From Klebsiella pneumoniae (lineage in GTDB: Bacteria > Pseudomonadota > Gammaproteobacteria > Pseudomonadales > Azotimanducaceae), in contig CAMDVY010000001.1 of assembly GCA_945878745.1 (NCBI GenBank), positions 1-43,859 of the forward strand: a DNA stretch of 43,859 nucleotides, written 5' to 3'. The position numbers were made by a program, and so were the translations under genes. Within the stretch, counting starts at the first letter, position 1. Each line of letters opens with the position of its first letter. The notes under the pieces are model-generated. The model saw only the letters and a list, made by a program, of their open reading frames with translations. It was not told the origin of the DNA and did no database searches. Positions 32,712-41,854 of this stretch are shown here, piece after piece.

Positions 32712-34630
32712 TAGATGGGAGTCTGGGCGCTCACTCGCACGATGCCATTGGAGTCCCGCTGCAGGTGAACTCGTTGATCGCCGAAGGAAAACTCAAAGGC
32801 CGCTTTCGTTGCGAGGGCAGTTGATGCCTGCACCAGCAGATTTTCCATCCTCTGCGCCAGCAGGCTGTCCTCGCGGCTGGACGCAACAACGTGGGTGGTG
32901 CCGGCTTCGTTGTTGATGGACTGAACCAGCGCATCGAGGACCGCTGGCATTCCGGAGTGTGTGGTGAGGGTGAACTCAATCCCGCCTCCAGGGTTGCGCA
33001 GGCGTTTTACGCGGTACAACGACCTTGCCTTGCAGACTCTCAATCCACCGTAGCTCAGCGGGTCGTCAAACGCAGAGATCAAACGTTCGCCATCGTCGTT
33101 TGGATCAGGCAAAGGATTGATGAGGAGCGTGTCTCTTCGGTTCATCGATAACGCATCCAGCAAGTGAGATTTGGCGAGATCGAACCAGAGGGTTGGCATC
33201 TTCAGGTTCGAGGTGTCGATCTGGTTGCAGTGCAACCATACGATGAGTTCTGCCCATGACTCGCTGGTACGCAGTGTGGTGTTCTGTTCCTGCAGTCGCC
33301 AGTTTCTGCGGCCCATCTCCACTTCCAGATTTGGTTTGATCGGCGGCAACAAAGCTGGATTTATTGGTCTGATGGTGGGGTCCGAAGAACTCGCGTATTG
33401 ATCGAGAGTGGACTCGATGCTGTCGATATCAGCTCGCAAGTCGGGTGTAAGCATTGCCAGGCGTCGGCCAAACTGCAGACCTTTGTACTGCGCAACGCTG
33501 GCAGCATTTGCTTCCTCCAGAACCGTGACGAGCGATTGTTTTGCTGGCTGGCGTAGTGCCTGCAGACCGGCTGTTGAATACCCCCATTCACGCAGATCGA
33601 GCGCGACCTGACTGGTTGGCGAGAGCTCTCGGCCTCGCGCGACGATTTTGCGCACAAATAACCAGCGCAGGTCGTCAAGCGAAAAGGCAGAAGGCCTTCC
33701 AGTTTTTGTTGAGGCGAGGTACTCGTAGAGCATGAAGTACGTATCCAGGCGAGAGTTGTCACTGACGCCGGTGAGCATCAGATGTTGGTAGTGACTGGAA
33801 AGGAGGGGGCGCTCCGGGTGGTTGAGATAAGCCTCGACGAGGGCCAGTTTGAGCAATGATTTATGTGGTGTTGTCAGGGCGCGGCCAAGTTCGAGCATCC
33901 CGGCCCGGCAGAGCGCATCGACTCCCGGCCTGCCGACGGCGCCAAAATCGAGCAATGCTGTCGAGGTCACGAACCGGTGTTCAGTCAGGTGTGCAGCGCA
34001 GAGGGCGTAGCTTGCTTCTGAGCTGCCGTCCACATACCACCACAGCGGATGTTTGCCAGCCAGATGAATGCCGCTGCGATAAAACTCGTCCAGCAGCAAT
34101 GGACCGTGAACGGTATCGCGGGAGTCGTGAAAAAACTCCGGGTCAACGAGAAAGCCCTGGAGAGCCAGCCCCTGCTCGGCTGCCCACATTTCAATGCCAT
34201 CAAGTTTTGAGCGCAACCTGTCGTGCCTGTTTTTTGCGCAGCACACCCACAAATCGATGTCGCTATCTGCGGTGTGGCCGAGGCTTCCACCACTGCCCAT
34301 CAAGAAAATTGCATCGATGTCTCGCCGATCCGTTGCGAGGCTGGCGCTAAAACTACGGGCGAAGCGGTGAATTGCGCTCACATCAGAGGCCGTTGGGGTG
34401 TGACCGACGATCCCGCAAGGAGCGTTTTGTACATATCCGGGAAGTGCCGGATGATTTGCGTGGAAGAACATGGGCAATGCCGCCAGGATCTCCCGTTTTC
34501 TGCCGTCCAGTTTGGCCAATGCGTCGAGATAACGCTGACGATGGTGCATGGCGAAACGCTGTCCCATCGCCCGGAGAGCTTCCACATCGACTTCGATCGA
34601 GTGTTCGGAGAGAGGTTTGCGAAAAGCCAT
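32711..34630 (-). CDS. cyaA: Class I adenylate cyclase, C-terminally truncated
   Basis: Makes cAMP from ATP. The 639-residue product has the class I catalytic motif GSGGSLGHTADSDIDLWVC (two metal-binding Asp) and LLLDEFYRSGIHLAGKHPLW, matching E. coli CyaA. Class I enzymes are usually about 850-950 residues. Here the chain stops about 145 residues before the E. coli end, after RVHLQRDSNGIVRVSAQ, in the region that carries carbon-source regulation. The stop TAG shares its G with the first base of the inverted-repeat element at 32711, so the gene was probably cut by it. The catalytic N-terminal half is whole. The start is uncertain (ATG at 34630, TTG at 34645). Confidence 0.83.
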   Translation of the reverse strand: MAFRKPLSEHSIEVDVEALRAMGQRFAMHHRQRYLDALAKLDGRKREILAALPMFFHANHPALPGYVQNAPCGIVGHTPTASDVSAIHRFARSFSASLATDRRDIDAIFLMGSGGSLGHTADSDIDLWVCCAKNRHDRLRSKLDGIEMWAAEQGLALQGFLVDPEFFHDSRDTVHGPLLLDEFYRSGIHLAGKHPLWWYVDGSSEASYALCAAHLTEHRFVTSTALLDFGAVGRPGVDALCRAGMLELGRALTTPHKSLLKLALVEAYLNHPERPLLSSHYQHLMLTGVSDNSRLDTYFMLYEYLASTKTGRPSAFSLDDLRWLFVRKIVARGRELSPTSQVALDLREWGYSTAGLQALRQPAKQSLVTVLEEANAASVAQYKGLQFGRRLAMLTPDLRADIDSIESTLDQYASSSDPTIRPINPALLPPIKPNLEVEMGRRNWRLQEQNTTLRTSESWAELIVWLHCNQIDTSNLKMPTLWFDLAKSHLLDALSMNRRDTLLINPLPDPNDDGERLISAFDDPLSYGGLRVCKARSLYRVKRLRNPGGGIEFTLTTHSGMPAVLDALVQSINNEAGTTHVVASSREDSLLAQRMENLLVQASTALATKAAFEFSFGDQRVHLQRDSNGIVRVSAQTPI

Positions 34631-34740
34631 CCTGCTGTCAGCCAAATTCCTTGAAGCGACCAGTGACGCGCTGTCCGCCTCCTTGTTGTGCTTCGGAGGG
34701 AAGGACCGCGACTATTCAGTAGTCAGTATAGGAAAGACTT

Positions 34741-36147
34741 TCAATCTTGAAGGATGCGCGATCTCCCTCGAACGATGGCACTACGCACGGCGGCAGGTGC
34801 CGTGCCACCGAAGTGGCTTCGAGCATTAGCCGAGCCAAGCGGCGCAAGCACTTCGAAGACATCCTCAGAAATGGCGTTGCTGCCACCGCCTTCGGCCTGC
34901 AATTCGGCCAGGGAAAATTCGTGCAGATGGCGTTGTTCGCGAACAGCCCGGGCCACCACTTTGCCGACTACGTGATGGGCATCTCGAAATGGCAGGCCTC
35001 GTTTCACCAGATAGTCGGCGAGGTCTGTGGCAGTGGTGTAGCCGTTGACGGCCGCTGCGGCCATGACAGCCTTGTTGGCTTCGATATGTGGCAACAGACC
35101 ATTCAGCGCCGTGAGGCAACCTTGGAGGGTATCGATACAGTCAAACAAGGGTTCCTTGTCTTCCTGATTGTCCTTGTTGTAGGCGAGCGGCTGGCCTTTC
35201 ATCAGTGTCAGGAGCGCCATGAGGTGACCAGTAACCCGTCCTGTCTTGCCACGGATGAGCTCTGGAACGTCGGGATTCTTTTTCTGCGGCATGATGCTGG
35301 AACCGGTGCAGAAGCGGTCTGGCAGGTTCACGAACTGAAACTGTTGGGATGACCAGAGTACGAGTTCTTCACACCAGCGCGAGAAATGGGTCATCGTCAA
35401 ACTCGCCACCGCCGCGAACTCGATTGCGAAGTCGCGATCGCTGACCGCGTCGAGGGAGTTTTCACAAATGTCGGCGAAACCCAGCTCCTTGGCGACCAGT
35501 TCGCGCTGCAATGGAAAGGTTGAACCAGCCAGCGCCGCGGCGCCAAGTGGAAGCGAGTTGATGCGTTTTCGGCAGTCTCGCAGTCGACTGCGATCTCGCA
35601 GCAACATTTCGAACCAGGCCAACAGGTGATGCCCAAAGGTAATTGGTTGGGCCGCCTGCAAGTGTGTGAAGCCCGGCATGATGGTATCAACGTGCTGTTC
35701 GGCGAGCGCCAGCAAGGATTCGAGTAAACGGGTCATCGCCTGGTCGATGGCGTCTACCTCGTCTCGCAGATACAGGCGGATGTCGGTTGCGACCTGATCG
35801 TTGCGAGACCTGGCGGTATGCAGCTTCTTGCCGGTATCACCGATCAGATCGATGAGCCGGCTTTCGATGTTCATGTGCACATCTTCAAGCTTTACCTGCC
35901 ACTCAAACCGGCCGGTCTCTATCTCTTTGTGAATGGTTTCCAATCCGGCTACGATGCGCCCGACTTCGTCAGCGGTGAGCACGCTGATTTCGCCCAGCAT
36001 GCGGGCATGGGCGATCGACCCTCGAATATCCTGAGCGTACATCCGGCGATCAAAGCGCACGGAGGATGTGAACTCGAGGACAAATTCATCGGTGGCTTCC
36101 TGAAGCCGACCGACGACCAGAGAATTGCGCTCGGTAGAATTGCTCAT
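34741..36147 (-). CDS. argH: Argininosuccinate lyase
   Basis: Splits argininosuccinate into arginine and fumarate, the last step of arginine synthesis. The 468-residue protein of the fumarase/aspartase superfamily has KLHTARSRNDQVATD, GFTHLQAAQPITFGHH and the flexible catalytic loop GSSIMPQKKNPD with its Ser nucleophile-base. The ATG at 36147 is chosen because the usual N terminus begins there. A longer reading frame to 36369 overlaps the algZ gene. It is divergent from algZ with about 87 bases between, which must hold the promoters of both. This argH-algZ arrangement is known from Pseudomonas. Confidence 0.95.
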   Translation of the reverse strand: MSNSTERNSLVVGRLQEATDEFVLEFTSSVRFDRRMYAQDIRGSIAHARMLGEISVLTADEVGRIVAGLETIHKEIETGRFEWQVKLEDVHMNIESRLIDLIGDTGKKLHTARSRNDQVATDIRLYLRDEVDAIDQAMTRLLESLLALAEQHVDTIMPGFTHLQAAQPITFGHHLLAWFEMLLRDRSRLRDCRKRINSLPLGAAALAGSTFPLQRELVAKELGFADICENSLDAVSDRDFAIEFAAVASLTMTHFSRWCEELVLWSSQQFQFVNLPDRFCTGSSIMPQKKNPDVPELIRGKTGRVTGHLMALLTLMKGQPLAYNKDNQEDKEPLFDCIDTLQGCLTALNGLLPHIEANKAVMAAAAVNGYTTATDLADYLVKRGLPFRDAHHVVGKVVARAVREQRHLHEFSLAELQAEGGGSNAISEDVFEVLAPLGSANARSHFGGTAPAAVRSAIVRGRSRILQD

Positions 36148-36234
36148 GATGGTGTAAAAGGCGAACCATTCCCGGAATCGAAGGCAGGTGAGTATATCAA
36201 CAGGTCTGCTCTGAGCGGCGGCTCGACCCAGTTT

Positions 36235-37239
36235 GTGGTCCCTGATCTGTGCAGCGTCACTGCGCTGACGTTGGTCGTCCTGTTTGCTGAACTTCTGGTG
36301 GTGGTCCTTTGGGTCGCAGGTGGTGATGCGTCCTGGCTGCGGTTTGCCTTGTTGTCTCTGTTTGTGCAATGGGTTGCCATTACCAGCGCGGCGACCATCT
36401 GTGCGTTGCGAGGCTGGCTGTCTCGTCGTTCCATGGTGGTGGGCGCCGCACTGACGTTTCTGCTGGTATTGCTGGTTACGCTGGTGGAAGGGCTGATTGC
36501 GGATCGGATTCTGGTTCAGTTTGCGCCAGTTTCCATCGAGTGGTCCCGGATCGCGTCCATGCTGGTGATCTCAGCAATCATTTCCGGGCTCGCACTTCGA
36601 TACTTCTACGTACAACAAAGGCTACGAGCCAAGGAACAGTCCGAACTGCAGGCCCGTTTGCAGGCACTCCAATCAAGGATCAGACCTCACTTCCTGTTCA
36701 ACAGCATGAATATCATCGCCAGTCTGATTGCGGTTGATCCGGACACTGCAGAATCCGTGGTGGAAGACTTGAGCGAGTTGTTCCGGGCCAGCCTCAACGA
36801 GGCAGGCAATCAGGTGCCTATCGATGTTGAACTGGATCTGTGTCAACGATATGTGCGGATAGAATCTCTGCGCCTGGGTGATCGGCTTCAGTTCGATTGG
36901 CAATTGGGCGAGTTGCCCACTGGCATCCAGATCCCGTTGTTGACCCTTCAGCCATTATTGGAAAATGCCATTTATCATGGTGTTCAACCGCGTGCCGAGG
37001 GAGGTACGGTGACCGTCCGTATCTGGTCCGAGAAGGATGAAGTCCGAATTCTCATTACCAACCCATTGCCGCCGGCCAGCGTGCGTTCTGGTTCCGAAGG
37101 CAATCGCATGGCCCTGGACAACATTCGCAGTCGTTTGCAGGTGCTGTACGGAAACGATGCAAGACTGTTGGCGGAAGCGGATGGCGAGACCTTTCGGACC
37201 GAATTGCGCCTGCCAACGACCCCCCGGGGTCCATTGTGA
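36235..37239 (+). CDS. algZ: LytS/AlgZ-type sensor histidine kinase
   Basis: The 334-residue protein is the sensor partner of AlgR (FimS/AlgZ). It has about four to six N-terminal membrane helices with almost no periplasmic loop, then a coiled linker (QQRLRAKEQSELQARLQALQ), the phosphoacceptor block RPHFLFNSMNIIASLI, and an ATPase N box LQPLLENAIYHGVQ. The start is uncertain: no ATG is present in a suitable place. The GTG at 36235 is the only standard codon before the first helix and lacks a ribosome binding site, while an AGGTGAG near 36186 precedes no standard start. Its stop overlaps the algR start (GTGA). Confidence 0.85.
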   Translation: MVPDLCSVTALTLVVLFAELLVVVLWVAGGDASWLRFALLSLFVQWVAITSAATICALRGWLSRRSMVVGAALTFLLVLLVTLVEGLIADRILVQFAPVSIEWSRIASMLVISAIISGLALRYFYVQQRLRAKEQSELQARLQALQSRIRPHFLFNSMNIIASLIAVDPDTAESVVEDLSELFRASLNEAGNQVPIDVELDLCQRYVRIESLRLGDRLQFDWQLGELPTGIQIPLLTLQPLLENAIYHGVQPRAEGGTVTVRIWSEKDEVRILITNPLPPASVRSGSEGNRMALDNIRSRLQVLYGNDARLLAEADGETFRTELRLPTTPRGPL

Positions 37240-37964
37240 GAATTCTCGTCGTTGATGATGAAACTCTGGCGAGAGATCGATTGAAGCGGATGCTCGCCGG
37301 AATGGAGGGTTGCGAGTGGGTAGGTGAGGCGGCCAACGGGTTTGAAGCCATCGAGCGCGTTCGGGCGCTGGAGCCGGATCTGTTGCTTCTGGACATCCGT
37401 ATGCCAGGCATGGATGGTCTGGAAGCCGCTTCCCATCTGGCTCAACTGGAGGAACCGCCGGCGATCGTGTTTTGTACGGCCTATGAAGAGCACGCCATTG
37501 ATGCATTCAATCTGCAGGCAGTTGGCTATCTGCTCAAACCCGTGCGCAAAGAGCGATTGGAGCAGGTCCTGGTCAATGCAAAGCGCGTCAATCGCGCTCA
37601 GCTGCAGGCACTTTCACAAGTTGACGGCAACCGGCGGACACACATTTCGACGCGCACGCACAGGGGCCTGGAGTTGATCGCGGTGGATGATGTCCGATTT
37701 CTTCAGGCGGACAGCAAATACGTGACGATACGCCATGGTTCTGGCGAAGTGCTCGTTGATGAAGCGCTGCGTGATCTGGAAGTGGAGTTTGGTGAAATGT
37801 TTGTACGCATACATCGTAGCGCTTTGGCCGGCGTTCGGTTTATCACTGGTATCGAAAAAGGTACCGATGGACAACATCGATTGCGGCTTCGCGATGTTGA
37901 AATGTCACTTGATATCAGCCGTCGACATCTTCCAGATGTACGCAAGCTGGTGAAAGGCCTGTGA
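37236..37964 (+). CDS. algR: LytTR response regulator AlgR
   Basis: AlgR controls alginate, twitching motility and other virulence or surface traits in Pseudomonas. The 242-residue product has a receiver domain (acid pair D7-D8, phosphoacceptor D53 in LLLDIRMPGMDG, and Lys in LLKPVRKERL) and a LytTR DNA-binding domain at about 137-240 with RTHRGLELIAVDDVRFLQAD and RIHRSALAGVRFI. The GTG start is inside the end of algZ, and its TGA overlaps the GTG of hemC. The coupling of a two-component system to haem genes is the usual Pseudomonas order. Confidence 0.94.
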   Translation: MRILVVDDETLARDRLKRMLAGMEGCEWVGEAANGFEAIERVRALEPDLLLLDIRMPGMDGLEAASHLAQLEEPPAIVFCTAYEEHAIDAFNLQAVGYLLKPVRKERLEQVLVNAKRVNRAQLQALSQVDGNRRTHISTRTHRGLELIAVDDVRFLQADSKYVTIRHGSGEVLVDEALRDLEVEFGEMFVRIHRSALAGVRFITGIEKGTDGQHRLRLRDVEMSLDISRRHLPDVRKLVKGL

Positions 37965-38869
37965 AAACATTGGTGATCGCTACGCGAAAGAGTGCGCTTG
38001 CGCTGTGGCAGGCAAATTTCGTCAAGCGCGAACTTGAGCGATATCACGCCGGCCTGGATGTGCAACTGCTCGGCATGACTACACGTGGTGATCAATGGTT
38101 GAATGCGCCGCTTCGTGAATTGGGTGGCAAGGGTCTGTTCATCAAGGAACTCGAATCGGCACTGTTGAGTGGCGAGGCACATATCGCGGTTCATTCGTTG
38201 AAGGATCTTCCAGCGATCATTCCCGATGAATTCACATTGGGTGCGGTAGGCTATCGAGCCGATGTTCATGATGTGCTGGTTGGCGTGAGTGGTGGCATTG
38301 CATCGTTGCCACAAGGTGCTCGGGTTGGTACTTCGAGCCTGCGCAGACAATCGCAGTTGCTGGCACAGCGCGCAGATCTGGTGGTTAGTCCCATCCGCGG
38401 AAACGTTGGCACCCGACTCGACAAGCTGACCAACGGTGAGTTCGATGCCATCGTTTTGGCTGCCGCTGGTCTGGATCGTCTGGGCGTAAACCTGCCGGTA
38501 CGATCAACCCTGTCTCTTGAAGACAGTTTGCCGGCCGCCGGGCAGGCAGCTCTTGGTGTCGAATGTCTGGCTGGTGCGAAGGAGGTCTTGAGTCTGTTGC
38601 TGCCTCTGAATGACGAGCGGGTGGCCCGGTGTGTGGCGACTGAGCGGCTGGTCAGCGCAGGTCTCGGCGCGGACTGCAGTATGCCGGTCGCCGCGTATGC
38701 CGAGATATCTGGATCGGAAATCCGTCTTCGCGCTTTGCTTGCCAGTGCCGATGGGCGACAAATCTTGCGTGCCGAAGCGATGGGGCTCGAGCCTGCGACC
38801 ACAGCACATCAGGTTGTTGCGTCGCTGAAGGCCATGGGCGCCGACGACATACTTCGCACTCTCCGGTGA
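37961..38869 (+). CDS. hemC: Hydroxymethylbilane synthase
   Basis: Joins four porphobilinogens into hydroxymethylbilane in haem synthesis. The 302-residue enzyme has the N-terminal IATRKSALALWQA, the LKDLPA and TSSLRRQSQL loops, and C239 in GLGADCSMPVAAYA, which holds the dipyrromethane cofactor. The length matches the family (about 310). The GTG start overlaps the algR stop by four bases, so hemC translation is tied to algR. It is followed by hemD 29 bases later. Confidence 0.96.
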   Translation: MKTLVIATRKSALALWQANFVKRELERYHAGLDVQLLGMTTRGDQWLNAPLRELGGKGLFIKELESALLSGEAHIAVHSLKDLPAIIPDEFTLGAVGYRADVHDVLVGVSGGIASLPQGARVGTSSLRRQSQLLAQRADLVVSPIRGNVGTRLDKLTNGEFDAIVLAAAGLDRLGVNLPVRSTLSLEDSLPAAGQAALGVECLAGAKEVLSLLLPLNDERVARCVATERLVSAGLGADCSMPVAAYAEISGSEIRLRALLASADGRQILRAEAMGLEPATTAHQVVASLKAMGADDILRTLR

Positions 38870-38898
38870 TAAAGCGATGATGACTGGATGATGACGCC

Positions 38899-39567
38899 GT
38901 GAGGGTTTGGGTCACCCGTTCACAACCTGGTGCCGGACGTATGGCGGATACTCTGGTGCAATTTGGACATGTCCCCGTCGTTGATCCCGTGTTTTCGATT
39001 CAACATCTGGATGTTCCAGTCGAAGGTGCGACTTCCGTGTGTGTCGTATTGTCAGGCCACGCCGTAGTCGCAGCCCGTCGACTTCGTCCCTCTCACGGAT
39101 ACCTTGCGATCGGCAGCACTACAGCTCGAACGCTGGCTGAATCCACCAATTTGCCAGTTGCCACTCCGGACAGCGCAGATAGCGAAGGCGTCGTGCGCTG
39201 GTTGTCCGACCGTTTGCCTGAACTACGTGCTGCCCCGGTCGTGATATTGACTGGAGAGGGTGGGCGAAAGGTGATCGAGTCGTTCCTGGGCGCTTCTGCG
39301 GTCGCGTACCGACGGATCGAAGTCTATCGTCGACAGATCGAACGGTTGACAACCGTACCTGTCGACGCGGATGCCATCGAAATCGCCAGCCTGGATGCGT
39401 TGAATCAGGTGCACCAGCTGTGGTCTTCCGGTGGAGGGTCGCTCAAGGTCCATTTGGTGGTAGTGTCCGGTCGGTTGGCGGAAGCAGCACGAATGATGGG
39501 ATTCACGAAGGTGACTGTGAGTGCTGGACCGGAACCGAACGCTGTGTCCGAAGCCCTGGGTGTTTAG
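38899..39567 (+). CDS. hemD: Uroporphyrinogen-III synthase
   Basis: Closes hydroxymethylbilane to uroporphyrinogen III. The 222-residue protein is weakly conserved, as is usual for the family, but shows the N-terminal VWVTRSQPGAGRMADTL, a central LTGEGGRKVIESFL strand-turn, and the position between hemC and hemX. Its length is a little short of the usual 240-260. The GTG at 38899 is preceded by a TGGATG that is only a weak ribosome binding site. The call rests on context as much as on sequence. Confidence 0.87.
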   Translation: MRVWVTRSQPGAGRMADTLVQFGHVPVVDPVFSIQHLDVPVEGATSVCVVLSGHAVVAARRLRPSHGYLAIGSTTARTLAESTNLPVATPDSADSEGVVRWLSDRLPELRAAPVVILTGEGGRKVIESFLGASAVAYRRIEVYRRQIERLTTVPVDADAIEIASLDALNQVHQLWSSGGGSLKVHLVVVSGRLAEAARMMGFTKVTVSAGPEPNAVSEALGV

Positions 39568-39624
39568 TCTTGTAGGTTGTCCGTCAGTCGGGAACATTGC
39601 TGAGCGTAAGAGGATGACAGAAAG

Positions 39625-40698
39625 ATGAGTGAGTCCACTGTGCAGACAGCGAAGGAGTCGACGGGTAGTCGTGCGACCCAATCGTCCCCGATGCAACCCC
39701 GGCCTCGGTCGGGCAACTGGATCGTGGGCTTGATGGCTTTCACAGCCTTGCTGACGTCAGGCTATCTGTACTATCGACTGCTCTTCATTGGCCACCTTGA
39801 GCGGCTGCCGGAAGAGGTAGCGGTACTCAATCGGTCAGTGGATGAGCAGATTCAAACGGCTGGTGCAGGTGTCGAGAACCGGGTGCAGGCTGCCCTGGCA
39901 CCACGGATCGATACCGTCGAATCCCGGTACCAGTCGCTCGACCAGCGATTGATGGCGATGGAAGCGGCTGTCGCCGGTGTAGTTGCTTCTGATGTCGAGC
40001 GTGTCTCTCCACCAGAAGCCGATGACTGGAAGATTGCCGAGGTGGGTTACCTGTTGCGGATCGCCAATCACCGGATTCTGATGGAGCGCAACGTCGCAGA
40101 TGCCCGAGCGCTTCTCGCCAATGCAGACTCACTGCTTGGCGAGCTTGATGACTTTCGCTGGCACGGTGTACGCGAACTGATTGCGGCGGAGCGAATTGCT
40201 CTGGACCAGGCCCAGGACATGACTGATGTGCAGGGTGTTTATCTGGCCCTGGAAGCCCTCAAGGCGCCACTTGGCGAACTATTGAAGGCGCGTCCGATAC
40301 TGTCTTCGCCTGCGGTTGATCAGCAGCCGACGGTCGACTCCCCTGTGTGGGACGCCTTGTTGTTGAGGCTGGCTGACGTGTTTCGAATCCAGCGAATCGA
40401 TGCAACTTCCATCAAGCCGCTGCTTTCAACGGATGAAAGGTACTACGTAGAGCAACAATTGCGACTGGCACTGGAGCAGGCTCAGCTTGGTGCTTTGCGA
40501 CATCAGCAAGGGGTGTTCGACGCAAGTCTTGGCAACGTCAGGCGCTGGCTTGGACAGGAGTTCGAACCCGACACGTCAGGGCTCGCGGCTCTGCTCAAGA
40601 GTGTTGATGAGCTGGCCAAGGTAAAACTTGAGGTATCTCTTCCCGATATCAGTGGTTCGTTGCACGCACTGCAGGACGCCGAGAGGAGCTCGCCGTGA
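39625..40698 (+). CDS. hemX: HemX family membrane-anchored protein
   Basis: The 357-residue protein has a short Ser/Thr-rich cytoplasmic start (residues 1-32), one membrane helix (NWIVGLMAFTALLTSGYLYY) and a coiled-coil region of about 60 residues, then a C-terminal DUF513-like helical domain (YLLRIANHRILMERNVADA). HemX is often annotated as uroporphyrinogen-III methyltransferase, but the protein has no SAM-binding motif, and the function is unknown. AGAGGAT eleven bases before the ATG supports the start. It overlaps hemY by four bases (GTGA). Confidence 0.9.
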   Translation: MSESTVQTAKESTGSRATQSSPMQPRPRSGNWIVGLMAFTALLTSGYLYYRLLFIGHLERLPEEVAVLNRSVDEQIQTAGAGVENRVQAALAPRIDTVESRYQSLDQRLMAMEAAVAGVVASDVERVSPPEADDWKIAEVGYLLRIANHRILMERNVADARALLANADSLLGELDDFRWHGVRELIAAERIALDQAQDMTDVQGVYLALEALKAPLGELLKARPILSSPAVDQQPTVDSPVWDALLLRLADVFRIQRIDATSIKPLLSTDERYYVEQQLRLALEQAQLGALRHQQGVFDASLGNVRRWLGQEFEPDTSGLAALLKSVDELAKVKLEVSLPDISGSLHALQDAERSSP

Positions 40699-41852
40699 GT
40701 CGGTTGTGGATGGCTTTGATCGTGGTCATCGCCCTGGGTGCAGCCATCGGAACGCTGATGTTCAGGGATCCCGGCTATCTCCTCGTCTCCTATGGTGGTA
40801 CCGCTTTTGAGACCAGCATCTGGATGGCTGTAGTCCTGCTGGTTGGAACCTATCTGGTGGTCCGATGTTTGATATGGCTGATACGAAACATGAGAAATGG
40901 CTTCTCGTCAGTATCGGACTGGGGTTTGCGACGACGAGCAAAAAAATCACAGAGCATGACAGCTCGCGGGCTCCTGTTGTGGGCTGAAGGCGATTGGCGA
41001 GAAGCCCAACGAGTACTGTCAGCGGGGGCCACAGACAGCGAGTTTCCGCTCATCAACCACTTGTTCGCCGCACTCAGTGCTCATGCCATCGGTGATGCCA
41101 AGGTCCGGGACAGTCATCTGGAGTTGGCGGTAGAAGCCGAACCAGGTGCGGCATTCGCAGTCAATCTGCAGCGGGCCGAGTTTTGCCTCGCCACCGGTGC
41201 CTATGCACAAGCGTCGCAAATTTTGAAGGCACTGCGGACCCAGGCGCCGCGACATCCAAAGGTCCTCCTGGATCTCGCGGATTGCTGTGAAAAGACCGAG
41301 GAGTGGGAGTTGCAACTTGAGGTGCTGGGTTCGCCGGGACTGACTGCGCTGATTTCTTCGGAGGAAGTCGCGCGTCGTACCGAGGCAGCCTGGAAGCAAA
41401 TCCTGGTTGGCGGTTCGCCAGAGGTAGCTTGGGCAGCGCTTCCGAAAAAGCTGCAGACCAATCCGGCGTTGGTTCAACTGGCGGCGGAGCGTCTTGCGGA
41501 AACGCAAAAGGTTGATCGCGCCGAAGAGATTGTCAGAACTGCATTGAAGCAGGAATGGACACCGGCGTTGGTAGACCTTTACGGCAGGCTTGGCGCTGCA
41601 GATGTCGCAGCGCAGATCCGCAATGCTGAATCATGGTTGAAGCAGCATCCGAACGATCCTGACCTGCTGCTCACGATTGGACGACTGTACCTGCGCAACC
41701 AACTCACCGATCAGGCGGAGAATGCCTTCAAATCAGCGCTGCGTGTACGAGCTGATAGAGCAGCGCATACGGAACTGGGACGTTTGCTGATAGGTCGAGG
41801 CGAGTTATCTCGGGGAGCCGATCACCTGGTGCAGGCGGTATCGACCAGTTGA
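40695..41852 (+). CDS. hemY: HemY family membrane protein with TPR-like repeats
   Basis: HemY is a membrane protein found next to hemX in many gammaproteobacteria and thought to help in haem synthesis or export, with no known catalysis. The 385-residue product has two membrane helices (about residues 4-20 and 39-60), the family block SYGGTAFETSIWMAV between them, and then a TPR-like solenoid with repeats such as LAVEAEPGAAFAVNLQRAEF and LLTIGRLYLRNQLTDQAENA. The GTG start overlaps the hemX stop. It converges with the flavin-reductase gene two bases away. Confidence 0.9.
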   Translation: MSRLWMALIVVIALGAAIGTLMFRDPGYLLVSYGGTAFETSIWMAVVLLVGTYLVVRCLIWLIRNMRNGFSSVSDWGLRRRAKKSQSMTARGLLLWAEGDWREAQRVLSAGATDSEFPLINHLFAALSAHAIGDAKVRDSHLELAVEAEPGAAFAVNLQRAEFCLATGAYAQASQILKALRTQAPRHPKVLLDLADCCEKTEEWELQLEVLGSPGLTALISSEEVARRTEAAWKQILVGGSPEVAWAALPKKLQTNPALVQLAAERLAETQKVDRAEEIVRTALKQEWTPALVDLYGRLGAADVAAQIRNAESWLKQHPNDPDLLLTIGRLYLRNQLTDQAENAFKSALRVRADRAAHTELGRLLIGRGELSRGADHLVQAVSTS

Positions 41853-41854
41853 TT

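Noticed and set aside
35818..36234. 139-codon N-terminal extension of algZ
   Set aside because: It runs antisense through argH, whose reading frame is conserved, and shows no membrane or sensor pattern. algZ begins near its first membrane helix.
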